Numbered from the stretch's first letter, positions 8,524-18,130 are shown. The stretch is DNA of 33,169 bases from Chitinophagales bacterium (GCA_013298665.1 JAAFIK010000055.1:1-33169), one strand, 5' to 3'. Translations and numbers: made by a program. The notes: generated by a model not told the origin, from the letters alone.

Positions 8524-9936
8524 TCAGCTTTTCCAGAACCATTTTTTACGGGTAAAGCCTATGGTGATCAAAGAGACGGCAGCGGTAAATACCAACCCTT
8601 TTAAAAAACCCATCCATACATTTTGCGTCATCGCATCCCAGAATGGCCGTATGCGGGTAAGTTCCATAAGGGGCAGTAGCAGTAAGTTGCCGGTAACATA
8701 GGCCACCATGGGGTTTTTGCCATTCAGCGAAAGATAGCGAACCGGGGCTGCACCGTATTTGCGACCGGCCATAACAGTAAACACCACCAGGCTGAAAAAG
8801 GCGAGTCCGCTGGTGACAAAGTAATAACTGTAGGTAGAACTGTCTTTCCTGATACCGCCTTCATAGGCTTCAAAGAACAGGCCCAGCAGCAGGAGATAAG
8901 TACCCGCCTGTACCGATTTTTTCAACAGGCTGTCCTTTCCCGTTTTTTCAGCGGTATACAGCATGTATGCGCATACCAGGGCCGACACGATGAGGTTGGC
9001 GAACAGCATCCGGGTAAACAGTCCGCAGAGGTTGGTGATGATGAGCAGAAAGGCCATGATCCCAAGCCTGTTTTCCATTCGTCTCCCCGGTGCTGAAGGA
9101 TGGTTTTCCCGGTTCACCGCGGCCATCATCCATTCGCCGGCGATGGTTCCGGGAATGATGATGAATAAGTATTTCAGGAAGTAAAACTTGTACAGCCAGT
9201 CGAACCGAAATACGCCGGTATGGCTGAAGTTGTACAAGGCTTTTGCCCACCCGTCTGCCGGTTCTTTCGCCGCGAGGAAAACGGCCATGATCAGCGGCAG
9301 TAAGGCGATTCGCCATAGCGGTTTACCGGCGGTACAATAGTACACCAGCGTTCCGAACAGGGCCATATTGGCCAGCACCATAATGATGACATCGCTTTTA
9401 TAGCAATCGAAGCCCCTGCCACTGTGAAAGGGCAACCACCACAACAGGCAAAGGGCAATGACAAATGCGGTAACCCTGATCATACCCGCGCGGGTGCGGT
9501 TTGCGGCATTCCTGTTCTCATAGAACTGTACAAACAGCAGTCCGAATACGAGCAGGGAAAGCAGGTGTTCCTTAGCTCCGGGATTGTCTGCCATTACCCA
9601 TGCTTTGCCGTGTTCGGTAAACAGGGCAAAAAATGCAAGTAATACAAATCGTTTGCAGGCAATACGGATGATGGGCCAGTGGCCACGCCCGGCAGTGATA
9701 TGTTTCTGCAGCGAAAGGGGTATGGCGGCACCCATGCTGAACAGGAAAAACGGAAACACCAGGTCAACCCAGGTAATACCGGGTATGGCAGGGTTGAACT
9801 CGTGGCCGGGTGGTGGCACCTGTGCGTGGTACATCCATGCAGGCAATACATCGCCATAGGCAATGGTTCCGCTCAGCACCATTGCAAGGATGGCAAAACC
9901 CCGGAGGGCATCGAGGCTCTCGTTTCTTGTTGTCAT
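8524..9936 (-). CDS. DUF5009 membrane acyltransferase-like protein (NagX/HGSNAT type)
   Basis: This 470-aa protein has about 11-12 hydrophobic spans. It starts with RNESLDALRGFAILAMV, the LDALRG motif of the heparan-alpha-glucosaminide N-acetyltransferase / DUF5009 family, followed by WVDLVFPFFLFSMGAAIPL. In several bacteria a DUF5009 protein called NagX is linked to N-acetylglucosamine utilisation. Human HGSNAT moves an acetyl group across a membrane onto terminal glucosamine. It is the last gene of the long SusCD operon, 102 bp after SusD, and a strong hairpin with a T-run lies in that gap, so its transcript level is probably lower than that of susCD. It may acetylate a deacetylated amino sugar for use by the pathway (inference). 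Confidence 0.85.
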   Translation of the reverse strand: MTTRNESLDALRGFAILAMVLSGTIAYGDVLPAWMYHAQVPPPGHEFNPAIPGITWVDLVFPFFLFSMGAAIPLSLQKHITAGRGHWPIIRIACKRFVLLAFFALFTEHGKAWVMADNPGAKEHLLSLLVFGLLFVQFYENRNAANRTRAGMIRVTAFVIALCLLWWLPFHSGRGFDCYKSDVIIMVLANMALFGTLVYYCTAGKPLWRIALLPLIMAVFLAAKEPADGWAKALYNFSHTGVFRFDWLYKFYFLKYLFIIIPGTIAGEWMMAAVNRENHPSAPGRRMENRLGIMAFLLIITNLCGLFTRMLFANLIVSALVCAYMLYTAEKTGKDSLLKKSVQAGTYLLLLGLFFEAYEGGIRKDSSTYSYYFVTSGLAFFSLVVFTVMAGRKYGAAPVRYLSLNGKNPMVAYVTGNLLLLPLMELTRIRPFWDAMTQNVWMGFLKGLVFTAAVSLITIGFTRKKWFWKS

Positions 9937-9984
9937 ATTGCTGATCTTTTGCAGTACTGTTTCCCGGATTAGCGGCTGTTTATC

Positions 9985-10016
9985 AAAACGGGGTGGCGAT
10001 ACCGCCGCCCCGTTTT
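9985..10016 (-). terminator. Hairpin terminator/attenuator between SusD and DUF5009 genes
   Basis: The arms AAAACGGGGTGGCG and CGCCGCCCCGTTTT pair over 14 positions with a single G/T-type mismatch and a 4-nt loop. On the minus strand the stem ends in GTTTTGAT, a short T-run, as in an intrinsic terminator. It starts 22 bp after the SusD stop. Because the DUF5009 gene follows in the same direction with no obvious promoter, partial read-through (attenuation) is likely. Confidence 0.75.
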
Positions 10017-10038
10017 GTGGTCAATCGGATGGTGGTTA

Positions 10039-11805
10039 TTACCAGTTGGGATTCTGTACAATATTGGGATTCTTATCAATTTCACCCTGCGGAACCGGCC
10101 ACAGTTTGTGCCTGGCCGTATTGTTCCTGGTCTGCGCCCTGGTTTTGAGGCGGAGGCTGATGCCCGATGTATAGTCGGGAATATCATTGATGTCAAATAC
10201 CGGCGTGGGGGGTACATTGGCGGGGTTGAGCGCAACACCAACAATGGGGCCGTTCATCGCGGGTACAACAAGATCCCAGCGGCGCAGGTCGAACAGGCGC
10301 TGGCCTTCACCGGCAAACTCAACTGCTCTTTCCCTGCGCACCAGTTGGCGGAGTTGTGCCTGCGAGCCCATGATAGCGGCTGGCTGTCCTGCCCTTGTTC
10401 TGACCTGGTTGATGGCGGCAACAACCGTTCCGTCAATCTGGTTCAGTTCGATTTTTGCTTCTGCATAGAGGAGCAGGATATCAGCATAACGCATAAGGAT
10501 ATAACCTGTTTTGGTTTCCCATGAGTACTGGGTGGAATCCACATATTTACGCCATACATAACCCACACCGCCTGAGGAGCCGGTAGCGCCTGCAAACCAT
10601 GGACTGTTGAGAAAGCCGATCCAGTCGATATTGCTGGCGAGGGTATCGAATTTATTCGTATTCCAGTTCCACTTGAAGCGTTGGTTGGTATGAACATTGA
10701 ATATGGTTCTTTCCTTTGGCTGAACATATGGGAGTGCCGGTGTTTTTGCGGTATTGTGTACCATCGTATCACCCGGCATATATACAGTCCACCTGAGGCG
10801 GTTATCCCTGTTGAGTCTTGGATTGGCAGGATTGTACACTGCTGAGGCATCGATACGCAGCCCGTCTTTTCCTTCAAATTTGTCTACCAGTTGCTGGGAG
10901 GGGAAATGGCTGCTTTGCGAAGTGCCTACCTGGCGGGGTATGGTGAGTACAGACAACCAGTTTTGGGGGTCGAGGATATCGGTGGGGTAAGTTTGGTTGA
11001 ACATGATTTCGCGGTTGGTATTGGCTTGTTGTCCGCTGAGCAGGAACAGGTTGGGATAGCTCGGGTTTAAGCCATAACTACCACTGGTTATAACGGCATT
11101 GGCGGCAGCGGCAGCCGTTGTATAGTCTTTGATGAGCATGGCCAGTTTGGCTTTTAGCCCAAGTGCTACGCCTTTGTTTACCCTGCCCATAGCCTGTACG
11201 GGGGGAGTGGTGTTGGCATCAAACAGCGCTGCTGCTTCATCAAGATCGGTGTACAATTCGCCAACCACCTGGCTGACGGGGGTTCTGCGGAGGGTTTCAA
11301 ACTCGGAGGGCAGGAGTGGTTTACGGTAATATACCGGATCGCCAAACAAGCCCATGATGTTGTAATAAGCCCATGCCCGTAATACGAGGGCTTCTGCCTT
11401 TATCCTGCCAAAGGTTTTGGGGTTTACATTGTCGCGACCTTTCTGCATGCCTTCGATCTGCTGGTTGGTTCTGGCCACGAGTTTGTATGCCTGCGACCAT
11501 GCAGTGGTGGTGAGGGCATTGTTGATGAGGAAGGGTCCGCCATCGCCCATCGCAATCTGGTCTTCTGCATTACCGGTACGCTTGATTGCGATATCGGTAG
11601 TGGCATCTATGGCAAACAGCAGGGGGGTATTGTTGGGGAATGCCCAGAACGCAGACGCATAAACGCCATTAAGCCCCAGTTCCATCTCAGCTTCAGTGGC
11701 GAGGAAGGTGGTTGAAGAACTGCTGTCGAGCGGTTGCCGGTCGAGAAATTTTTTACACCCGGCAAATGCGCCTGCAAGCACAAGGATGAATATTATCTTT
11801 TTCAT
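10039..11805 (-). CDS. SusD/RagB-family glycan-binding lipoprotein
   Basis: This 588-aa lipoprotein has signal peptide MKKIIFILVLAGAFAGC with the lipidated cysteine at C17, followed by KKFLDRQPLDSS, the typical mature start of SusD proteins. TPR-like helical segments (for example ALVLRAWAYYNIMGLFGDPVYYRKPL) and the C-terminal RRERAVEFAGEGQRLFDLRRWD block are family hallmarks. SusD proteins sit as lids on the SusC transporter at the cell surface and bind oligosaccharides. The gene follows SusC after 17 bp. The length is normal and nothing looks broken. The ligand cannot be read from the sequence. Confidence 0.96.
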   Translation of the reverse strand: MKKIIFILVLAGAFAGCKKFLDRQPLDSSSSTTFLATEAEMELGLNGVYASAFWAFPNNTPLLFAIDATTDIAIKRTGNAEDQIAMGDGGPFLINNALTTTAWSQAYKLVARTNQQIEGMQKGRDNVNPKTFGRIKAEALVLRAWAYYNIMGLFGDPVYYRKPLLPSEFETLRRTPVSQVVGELYTDLDEAAALFDANTTPPVQAMGRVNKGVALGLKAKLAMLIKDYTTAAAAANAVITSGSYGLNPSYPNLFLLSGQQANTNREIMFNQTYPTDILDPQNWLSVLTIPRQVGTSQSSHFPSQQLVDKFEGKDGLRIDASAVYNPANPRLNRDNRLRWTVYMPGDTMVHNTAKTPALPYVQPKERTIFNVHTNQRFKWNWNTNKFDTLASNIDWIGFLNSPWFAGATGSSGGVGYVWRKYVDSTQYSWETKTGYILMRYADILLLYAEAKIELNQIDGTVVAAINQVRTRAGQPAAIMGSQAQLRQLVRRERAVEFAGEGQRLFDLRRWDLVVPAMNGPIVGVALNPANVPPTPVFDINDIPDYTSGISLRLKTRAQTRNNTARHKLWPVPQGEIDKNPNIVQNPNW

Positions 11806-11822
11806 AATCTTTTTCTGTTGAA

Positions 11823-14800
11823 TTAAAAATTAACGTTTACCCCGGCAGTGAATGTTTTCATCAGGGGGTAGAACTGCGCATTGGCGGAATTGATTTCCGG
11901 ATCAAAGCCATTCCATGATCTGGTAAAAGTGATGAGGTTTGATCCGCTGATATATATACGTGCTGCACTGATCTTCACTTTTGAGAGCCATTTTTCCGGG
12001 ATGCGGTAACCTAGGTTCACATTTTTAATCCGGAAGAAAGCAGCACTGCGTATCCACTGTGTGGAGGAAACAAAATTGTTTCCGCCTGAGCCTGCGGGCA
12101 GCAGCCTGGGAAATGTGGCATTCTGGTTGGCGGGTGTCCAGTAGTCTTTGTGGATTTCCAGCAAAGAGGCTGCAAAGTCGGCACTGTTGAATGGAACGGC
12201 ACCTGTTCCGCTCAGGTAGTTTTCTCTTTTGCCCACACCCTGCCCGAAGAGGTTGAGTTCAAACCTGCCGTACCCGAGGTTGAGGTTGATGCTGTATTCG
12301 TAACGGGGAAAATCATTGCCAATAAATGTACGGTCGTTAACATCCACTTTTCCATCGCCATTGAGGTCTGCATATTTTACGTCGCCGGGTTTGGTGCCAT
12401 TGGCCGGGTTGGAACTCCAGGGTACGCCAAACTGTACAGGCGAATTTTTGACATCATTGCTATCGGCAAAAAAGCCCAGCGAGCGGTAGCCATAATAAGA
12501 CCAGAGTGCCTGGCCGGGTGCGGTTCTTGTAGAGCCGTTGTCGAGGAAAGGCAACCCGGGCAGGGATTTGATTTTATTCACCACATCCGATACCATTACG
12601 GTAAGGTCAACGTTAAGTTTGCGGAAGTTCTTTTTGAAATTGATCCCCAGTTCCCAGCCCCTGTTTTCCATAATGCCTGCATTGATAAATGGCGGGTTCA
12701 GGCCGATATAGGCAGGGATGGGACGGGAAAGCAATACGTCTTCCAGCCTGCGTACGTAGTAATCTGCCGTGAGGTTGAAGTATTTGGCAAAGCCCAGTTC
12801 CAGTCCGATGTTCCATTGCTTCGAGGTTTCCCAGGTAATATCAGGATTGGGCGCATCGAGCAGGGCATAGCCCAGGGTGGTTACATTGTTAAAATAGGTA
12901 CTGGTTCCATTGGCCGGGTTGGAATAGATGGTGGCACCATAGTTTACTGCAAAAGGATAGGCTTCGGGCAGGGCCTGATTGCCGAGTGCACCGATGGATC
13001 CGCGCAGTTTACCAAAGCTGATTATTTTGCTTAACCCTTTGAAGAAATTTTCTTTGGAAAATATCCAACCTGCGGATGCGGAGGGGAAGAAGCCCCATTG
13101 GTTATTGAGTGCCTGCGAAAAGCGTGAGGAGCCGTCATACCGGCCATTGAGTTCGAGCAGGTATTTTTCCCTGAAATTGTAATTGAGGCGGCCATAGAAA
13201 CCAGCGATGGCTGTTTCATAAGCACTGCCCGCATTATTGAGGTTGCCCGAACCAAGGTTGAGGTAGGGCTGATCGGGGTTGATAAATCCTGTTCTTGATG
13301 CGGAGATACCATTGTAAATAAATTCCTCTGTTTGTCCGCCTGCCAGTATTTTAAACGCATGGCTTCGGTACTTGAAACTATAGGTGGCCTGCGCGAGATA
13401 GGTTTTCCGGGTGTTGGTGGAATAGGATTCGCCCAGGCTGGTGGTACCCGGCCATACCCCCGTTTTATCATAGTCGAGGGTAACGAGATTGGGTTGGTAG
13501 ATATCTACATTCCTGACAAAAGATTTTGAATGGGGTATCCAGTGTTCGCGGGCCCAGTAGGCTTCCAGTTCAAGATTTCTGACGGGACGGAAGGTGAGTG
13601 CGACCTTACTCAGAAAAGACCCGGTTTCAACAAATGAGGTACCGGCGGCTTCTGCCATAGCGAGCGGGTTCCGGTTGTTGGTCTGCCCGGCAGTACCATA
13701 TTTGCCATTGCCATATTTACCTCCACCAATAGCGGGCAAACCGATGGCCTGCCTGATGATGAACTCGGGTGAACCGGTAGAGGGTGTAATGCTCTTGCTG
13801 CTGTTGTAGTTAAATACGGCGCTAAGCGTGAGTTTGCCGGAAAGCTTGAAATCGGGATTGAACCGGATATCGTATTTGGTAAAACTGTTGTTGGGGATAA
13901 GCCCCTGCTGGTTAAGGCATGTTACGGATGTAAATACATTTACCCTCTCACCGCCCGAGGTAAGGGTAATGTTGTGGTTTTGCAGGATACCGTTATTGGT
14001 CAGTAACAGATCAAGCCAATCGGTATCAATCACATCCAGGTTATTGGGTGCGGTTGTTTTGTACCTGTCAATCTGTGCCTGCGGATAAAGAAATGAGGTG
14101 GGTAAGCCTGTACGGTTACGTTCGGCCACATTGCTGAGTTCCATATGATCGATGGCCGATACGCGTTTGGGAATAGCGGTGGCTACCTGTTTGCTTACAA
14201 AACTGTTGTAGGCAATTTTTAGTCCTTTTTCTTTACCCCGTTTTGTGGTAACGAGTATAACGCCATTGGCTGCCCGGGAACCATATATGGCGGTTGATGC
14301 AGCGTCTTTGAAAATGCTGATATTGTCAATTGCGTTGGGGTCGATGGCATCCAGGCTGGAAACGACACCATCCACCAGGATGAGGGGACTTTGCCCTGCG
14401 TAGATCGAACTCAATCCCCGGATGCGGATGCTGGCACCGTCTCCACCGGGGCGGCCGGACTGCTGTTGTACGGTTACCCCGGGTACGAGTCCCTGCAGCA
14501 GGTTGCTGGTGGTGGCCACCTGGCGTTTGGTAAGGTCTTCATTTTTCAGTACGGCTACAGCTCCGGTTACGTTGGTTCTTTTCTGTCGGCCGTATCCCAC
14601 AACGATAACATCGGTAAGGGCTTTGGATACCACATTTAAGGTTATGTTCATTTCGCCATCTCCGGCAACCACTTCTTTGGGCGCATAGCCCACACTGGAT
14701 ACCACCAGCAGATCGCCTTTTTTGGCCAGGATGGAGAAACTGCCATCGGGAGCGGTGATGACGGTGGCTTTTCCGTTTTTCACCTTTGCGGTAGCCCCTT

Positions 14801-14912
14801 CAACCGGTGCGCCCGTTGAAGCATCTGTTACCTTACCGGTTATGCGTTCCTGTTGTGCAAACAGCCATGTGCCCGGTAGTGTAAGGAGCAGCATAAGCAA
14901 TAGTTGTTTCAT
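11823..14912 (-). CDS. SusC/RagA-family TonB-linked outer membrane transporter
   Basis: This 1029-aa protein has a signal peptide (MKQLLLMLLLTLPGTWLFAQ). A carboxypeptidase-regulatory-like domain (ITGKVTDASTGAPVEGATAKVK, about residues 24-100) comes next, then the plug (VIVVGYGRQKRTNVTGAV, RIRGLSSIYAGQSPLILVDGVV, IDNISIFKDAASTAIYGSRAANGVI) and a long C-terminal beta-barrel ending in an aromatic residue (VNF). It imports oligosaccharides across the outer membrane using TonB energy together with the SusD protein encoded next. There is no extra N-terminal STN/sigma-signalling domain, which agrees with the absence of an ECF/anti-sigma pair nearby. It is preceded by a 30-bp gap after the FAD oxidoreductase gene, so it belongs to the AGE operon rather than having its own large promoter region. 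Confidence 0.97.
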   Translation of the reverse strand: MKQLLLMLLLTLPGTWLFAQQERITGKVTDASTGAPVEGATAKVKNGKATVITAPDGSFSILAKKGDLLVVSSVGYAPKEVVAGDGEMNITLNVVSKALTDVIVVGYGRQKRTNVTGAVAVLKNEDLTKRQVATTSNLLQGLVPGVTVQQQSGRPGGDGASIRIRGLSSIYAGQSPLILVDGVVSSLDAIDPNAIDNISIFKDAASTAIYGSRAANGVILVTTKRGKEKGLKIAYNSFVSKQVATAIPKRVSAIDHMELSNVAERNRTGLPTSFLYPQAQIDRYKTTAPNNLDVIDTDWLDLLLTNNGILQNHNITLTSGGERVNVFTSVTCLNQQGLIPNNSFTKYDIRFNPDFKLSGKLTLSAVFNYNSSKSITPSTGSPEFIIRQAIGLPAIGGGKYGNGKYGTAGQTNNRNPLAMAEAAGTSFVETGSFLSKVALTFRPVRNLELEAYWAREHWIPHSKSFVRNVDIYQPNLVTLDYDKTGVWPGTTSLGESYSTNTRKTYLAQATYSFKYRSHAFKILAGGQTEEFIYNGISASRTGFINPDQPYLNLGSGNLNNAGSAYETAIAGFYGRLNYNFREKYLLELNGRYDGSSRFSQALNNQWGFFPSASAGWIFSKENFFKGLSKIISFGKLRGSIGALGNQALPEAYPFAVNYGATIYSNPANGTSTYFNNVTTLGYALLDAPNPDITWETSKQWNIGLELGFAKYFNLTADYYVRRLEDVLLSRPIPAYIGLNPPFINAGIMENRGWELGINFKKNFRKLNVDLTVMVSDVVNKIKSLPGLPFLDNGSTRTAPGQALWSYYGYRSLGFFADSNDVKNSPVQFGVPWSSNPANGTKPGDVKYADLNGDGKVDVNDRTFIGNDFPRYEYSINLNLGYGRFELNLFGQGVGKRENYLSGTGAVPFNSADFAASLLEIHKDYWTPANQNATFPRLLPAGSGGNNFVSSTQWIRSAAFFRIKNVNLGYRIPEKWLSKVKISAARIYISGSNLITFTRSWNGFDPEINSANAQFYPLMKTFTAGVNVNF

Positions 14913-14942
14913 AATTGTTTATTTTGGTTCGAAATAAAATCC

Positions 14943-16829
14943 TCATTTGATAAATCCTCCGTAAACGTCCACTGGTTTTAACCGGAAGGGGTTGATGGTT
15001 TTGTCGAGCAGTACGGCCAGTTCTGAACGGGTGATTGGTCTTGCCGTATCAAAATTCTCCAACCCCCATTCGCGCCATACGGCACGCACTTTCTCGGTAA
15101 GGCCCTCTGCATTACCCCAATCAAACCCTTTACCGCTGCCGGCAAGTGCGGTAGCGTGCAGGGCATCCTGTATGGTCAGGTGTGTATTTTGTCTTTTGGC
15201 GAACATGGCAAAAGGTTCAAAGCCGCTGATAAATGCATCGGTACTCACCAGGGAGTCGGGATAAAACCAGGTCCGGTTGGCCCACTGAAAGGGCTCTCCC
15301 CTGCCTTTTAATATACCGGTGGCCCCGATACGTTGTATGGCGGCAAAATGCAGGTGTTCCGGTTTTACATCGTAGTAGGGCATGATGTATGTTTTTGCCT
15401 CCAGCAATTTTTCCTGTACGGCTCTTACGGACACCTGTCGTGGTTGCAGCCCGCCCTGTACGGCAAGTGCCGCCAGTGCCCCGGCTGCTTGCCCGGTAAG
15501 CATGGTGCAGGGTTGCAGCCTTGTGGTGCCATTAACCACGTTGCTTACGCTGATGCCTTTTTCTGCCATGATTAAACCATCGTGGTTTTTGGGGACCAAT
15601 GCACCCAGCGGAACATTGTACGAGGGTACGGGATAGAAGCCCGGGTGTTGCGGGGCATCGGGGTTTTCGCGATGGTGATGATCGATGGGATAATCGCCAA
15701 CGGCAACGCCTGTTCGGTATAGTGCCAGGGGCTGGTTGAAGGGATCGGCAATATGCCTGATGGTAAAACGTACAAGCCCCTGTACCCTTCTGCCTTCGCG
15801 GTGGTAGGGTATCAATGCAAGGCCATCCGGTGCGGGAAATTCATCACGGGCAATGGCCAGGTGTCTGAAGCCGAACTGTGTTTGCAGAAAATAGATAAAC
15901 CGCATGGTTTTGGCCTTTGCTTTTTCCAGTGCCTGTTGCCGGTGCCGGTGGTTGAGCGCAACGATGTTGAGGTAGCTGTCGTTGCCTTTACCGGGCCAGT
16001 TGAGCATATATTTTCCGTGCGGCAGCCTGCCGTAGCTGAGCATTTTTGCAGCAGTAACATTTGAGGTGAGTTTGGCGGGATTGCTGCAAAATTCATTGCA
16101 GCAACCATCAAATTCCATCGGATTGTAGCCTGCAGGTTTCACGATGGTGCAATCGGCGGCAGGGCCATGGTCTTTCAGTATGGCAACATAGGTCAGGTCC
16201 TGGATGATACCGTTGCTTTCCGGAATGTTTACATTTTCACCGGTTATGCTGCTGGCCTCCATACCGAGGTCGAATGGTATGCCTGCACTGGCCATTACAT
16301 CGCCAAGGTCGGTGGCGTCTATCACCTGCCGGGCATAGATGCGTACGGTTTTTTTGGTGGCTTCGTTATAAAAAACAGCCCCGCTTACCCTATTGCCTTG
16401 TAAGATTGTTTTTTGAAAACGGTAGCGGTAACGTACATCCAGTCCGGGGACAGCGGCAACCATATTTTTTAAAATGCTGTCTGCTGCATGGGGTTCAAAC
16501 AAGGTGTTGCTTACCCAGCCTGTGGCCACGCCGGCCGGACCGCCATACAGTTTGTACAACTCTTCCCTGAAGGCGGCCCATATACCGGAGGGCATATTGT
16601 GGTTGCCATCGAATGCGGATACACCTGCCGACGACAGCATACCCCCCAACCACACGGTTGGCTCTGCAATAAGGGTTGGCACGCCCATACGGGCCGCCTG
16701 TATGCCTGCGGCTACTCCACCGGTACCCCCACCAACCACCAGTATGCCGGTTTGTATATTTTTTTGGGCCTGCAGGTGCTGACCTGCAAACAGTAGTAAT
16801 AAAAGCCTGTATCTGTGTAAGAATTTCAA
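14943..16829 (-). CDS. Exported FAD-dependent oxidoreductase with SLH-like C-terminus
   Basis: I place the start at the TTG at 16829, 8 bp after the AGE stop. This gives 628 aa with a clean signal peptide (MKFLHRYRLLLLLFAGQHLQAQ); upstream ATGs would run 46 residues into the AGE gene and give no export signal. The Rossmann FAD-binding motif VVGGGTGGVAAG lies at residues 31-42, followed by GVPTLIAEPTVWLGGMLSSAG, typical of the FAD_oxidored (PF12831) family common in Bacteroidota glycan loci. The last about 120 residues contain two segments like S-layer homology repeats (ATGILKGRGEPFQW... FYPDSLVSTDAF and RPITRSELAVLLDK). The protein probably oxidises a sugar or sugar derivative in the periplasm; substrate and electron acceptor are unknown. 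Some annotations call relatives 'xanthan lyase', which the sequence does not support. Confidence 0.87.
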   Translation of the reverse strand: MKFLHRYRLLLLLFAGQHLQAQKNIQTGILVVGGGTGGVAAGIQAARMGVPTLIAEPTVWLGGMLSSAGVSAFDGNHNMPSGIWAAFREELYKLYGGPAGVATGWVSNTLFEPHAADSILKNMVAAVPGLDVRYRYRFQKTILQGNRVSGAVFYNEATKKTVRIYARQVIDATDLGDVMASAGIPFDLGMEASSITGENVNIPESNGIIQDLTYVAILKDHGPAADCTIVKPAGYNPMEFDGCCNEFCSNPAKLTSNVTAAKMLSYGRLPHGKYMLNWPGKGNDSYLNIVALNHRHRQQALEKAKAKTMRFIYFLQTQFGFRHLAIARDEFPAPDGLALIPYHREGRRVQGLVRFTIRHIADPFNQPLALYRTGVAVGDYPIDHHHRENPDAPQHPGFYPVPSYNVPLGALVPKNHDGLIMAEKGISVSNVVNGTTRLQPCTMLTGQAAGALAALAVQGGLQPRQVSVRAVQEKLLEAKTYIMPYYDVKPEHLHFAAIQRIGATGILKGRGEPFQWANRTWFYPDSLVSTDAFISGFEPFAMFAKRQNTHLTIQDALHATALAGSGKGFDWGNAEGLTEKVRAVWREWGLENFDTARPITRSELAVLLDKTINPFRLKPVDVYGGFIK

Positions 16830-16837
16830 TGCTGTAT

Positions 16838-18052
16838 TTATTGTTGCAGGTTTTCTAATGTTTGCCACACCTGGTATAGTGCACGGGGTACGTGAAAACA
16901 GCCTTTCCATTTTCCGCCTTTGAGGGGGAGCAGTACTTCGCCCCGGCGGTTGAGGTAACCAAACCATTCTCCATATTCGGGGTCTTTAAAATGCTTCCAG
17001 GTATAATCGTGTACGATGCGGAACCAGCTTTCGCATCGTTTATCGCCGGTGAGGGCAAACCCTTTGGCCAGGGCCACCAATGTTTCTACGTGTACCCACC
17101 ATAGCTTTTGGTCCCATTCCAGTTGCTGGGGCGGGTACCCTTTTGCATCCAGAAAGTAATAAATACCACCATATTCTTTATCCCAGCCGTATTCGAGGGT
17201 ATCCAGCATAATATTGCAGGCTTTGGTAATCAGGGTCTTGTCGTTGAGTCTTTTACCAAGATCCATTACAAACCACATGGCTTCGATGCCATGGCCTGGG
17301 TTCAGCAGCCTGCCTTCAAAGCTGTCGCTGAAACTGCCGTCGGTAAATACATTTTCGAGGATCAGCCCCATTTGTGGCTGGTAAAACACGTCCATCACTT
17401 CGTGCAGCACTGTGGGGATAAAACTGTTTACCCTTTCAGCTCCTACTATATGCTCCAGCTCGAGCGAAAGGTTGCAAAGGATCATGGGCAGGGAGAAGTT
17501 CCTGAGTGATCTGGTACCGGGAAAGGCTTTGCTGTACTGTCCTTTCCAGTTGTGCTGGCGTTTGATGATGTTTTCGAAAGTGGTAAGGGCGATGTTTTTC
17601 CAGGTTTCGTTGGGTTGTGCTTTGTCGAGTGCAGCAAATGCCATGGTGGCAAAGCAATCGCTGAAAATATTGCAGGGCTGTATTAACGGAGCGCCTGCTG
17701 CTGTTAGTGAAAAATACCAGTTACCGGCAGCATCGCGGCCATGCTTTTCCATAAATGCTGCACCATGCAGCGCCATCCGGAGCCATTCTTCCTTTTGGGC
17801 AACCTGGTTATACATAAAACTGAAGCACCAGACACCGCGTCCCTGGAGCCACATAAACTTATCGGTATCATAAACATTGCCCCGGCGATCGAGGCAGGTG
17901 AAGTAGCCGCCGTTCTTATTATCCTTACTATGTTCGAGCCAGAAGGGCAGGATATTGTCCAGCAGTTCATTTTTGTAACTTGCTGCATACGAAGAGAGGC
18001 TGTCTGCAGGTGACCCATTACGGGATTCAGCGATAACGGGAGCCCGATCCAT
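16838..18052 (-). CDS. AGE-family N-acylglucosamine 2-epimerase / sugar 2-epimerase
   Basis: This 404-aa protein has the (alpha/alpha)6-barrel AGE family pattern: ILPFWLEHSKDNKNGGYFTCLDRRG near the start, FMWLQGRGVWCFS, NPGHGIEAMW with H254, and KLWWVHVETL with H321, the two histidines that act as acid/base in the family. It is predicted to be cytoplasmic, with no signal peptide. Family members interconvert GlcNAc/ManNAc, epimerise cellobiose-type disaccharides, or isomerise mannose/fructose; these cannot be separated safely by eye. As first gene of the SusCD operon it would convert an imported sugar into a form for central metabolism. Its promoter lies at 18081-18112, just downstream (for this strand) of the divergent ROK gene. 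Confidence 0.9.
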   Translation of the reverse strand: MDRAPVIAESRNGSPADSLSSYAASYKNELLDNILPFWLEHSKDNKNGGYFTCLDRRGNVYDTDKFMWLQGRGVWCFSFMYNQVAQKEEWLRMALHGAAFMEKHGRDAAGNWYFSLTAAGAPLIQPCNIFSDCFATMAFAALDKAQPNETWKNIALTTFENIIKRQHNWKGQYSKAFPGTRSLRNFSLPMILCNLSLELEHIVGAERVNSFIPTVLHEVMDVFYQPQMGLILENVFTDGSFSDSFEGRLLNPGHGIEAMWFVMDLGKRLNDKTLITKACNIMLDTLEYGWDKEYGGIYYFLDAKGYPPQQLEWDQKLWWVHVETLVALAKGFALTGDKRCESWFRIVHDYTWKHFKDPEYGEWFGYLNRRGEVLLPLKGGKWKGCFHVPRALYQVWQTLENLQQ

Positions 18053-18068
18053 AATAACTAATATTAAT
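18053..18068. promoter_or_regulatory. 16-bp element in the AGE operon leader, copy of 5079-5094
   Basis: AATAACTAATATTAAT lies directly next to the AGE start codon and just past the predicted transcription start, a classic repressor position. The exact reverse complement occurs at 5079-5094 between the other divergent genes of the locus. It contains the half-site AACTAAT, which recurs as an inverted repeat at 18131-18153. Confidence 0.55.
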
Positions 18069-18080
18069 TAACAAGAATTT

Positions 18081-18112
18081 TAAAGATATTATATTTATTC
18101 TTTTATTTCAAA
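18081..18112 (-). promoter_or_regulatory. Bacteroidota-type promoter of the AGE-FAD-SusCD operon
   Basis: On the minus strand a -33 TTTG (18109-18112) is followed after exactly 20 bp by TATCTTTA (18081-18088), seven of eight matches to the Bacteroidota -7 consensus TAnnTTTG. Transcription would start near 18074 and give a leader of about 22 nt before the AGE start codon. Confidence 0.6.
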
Positions 18113-18130
18113 TACTTTCTTAATTTTTTT

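Noticed and set aside
12150..13034. 294-aa plus-strand reading frame
   Set aside because: It lies fully within the SusC gene on the opposite strand and has no family features.
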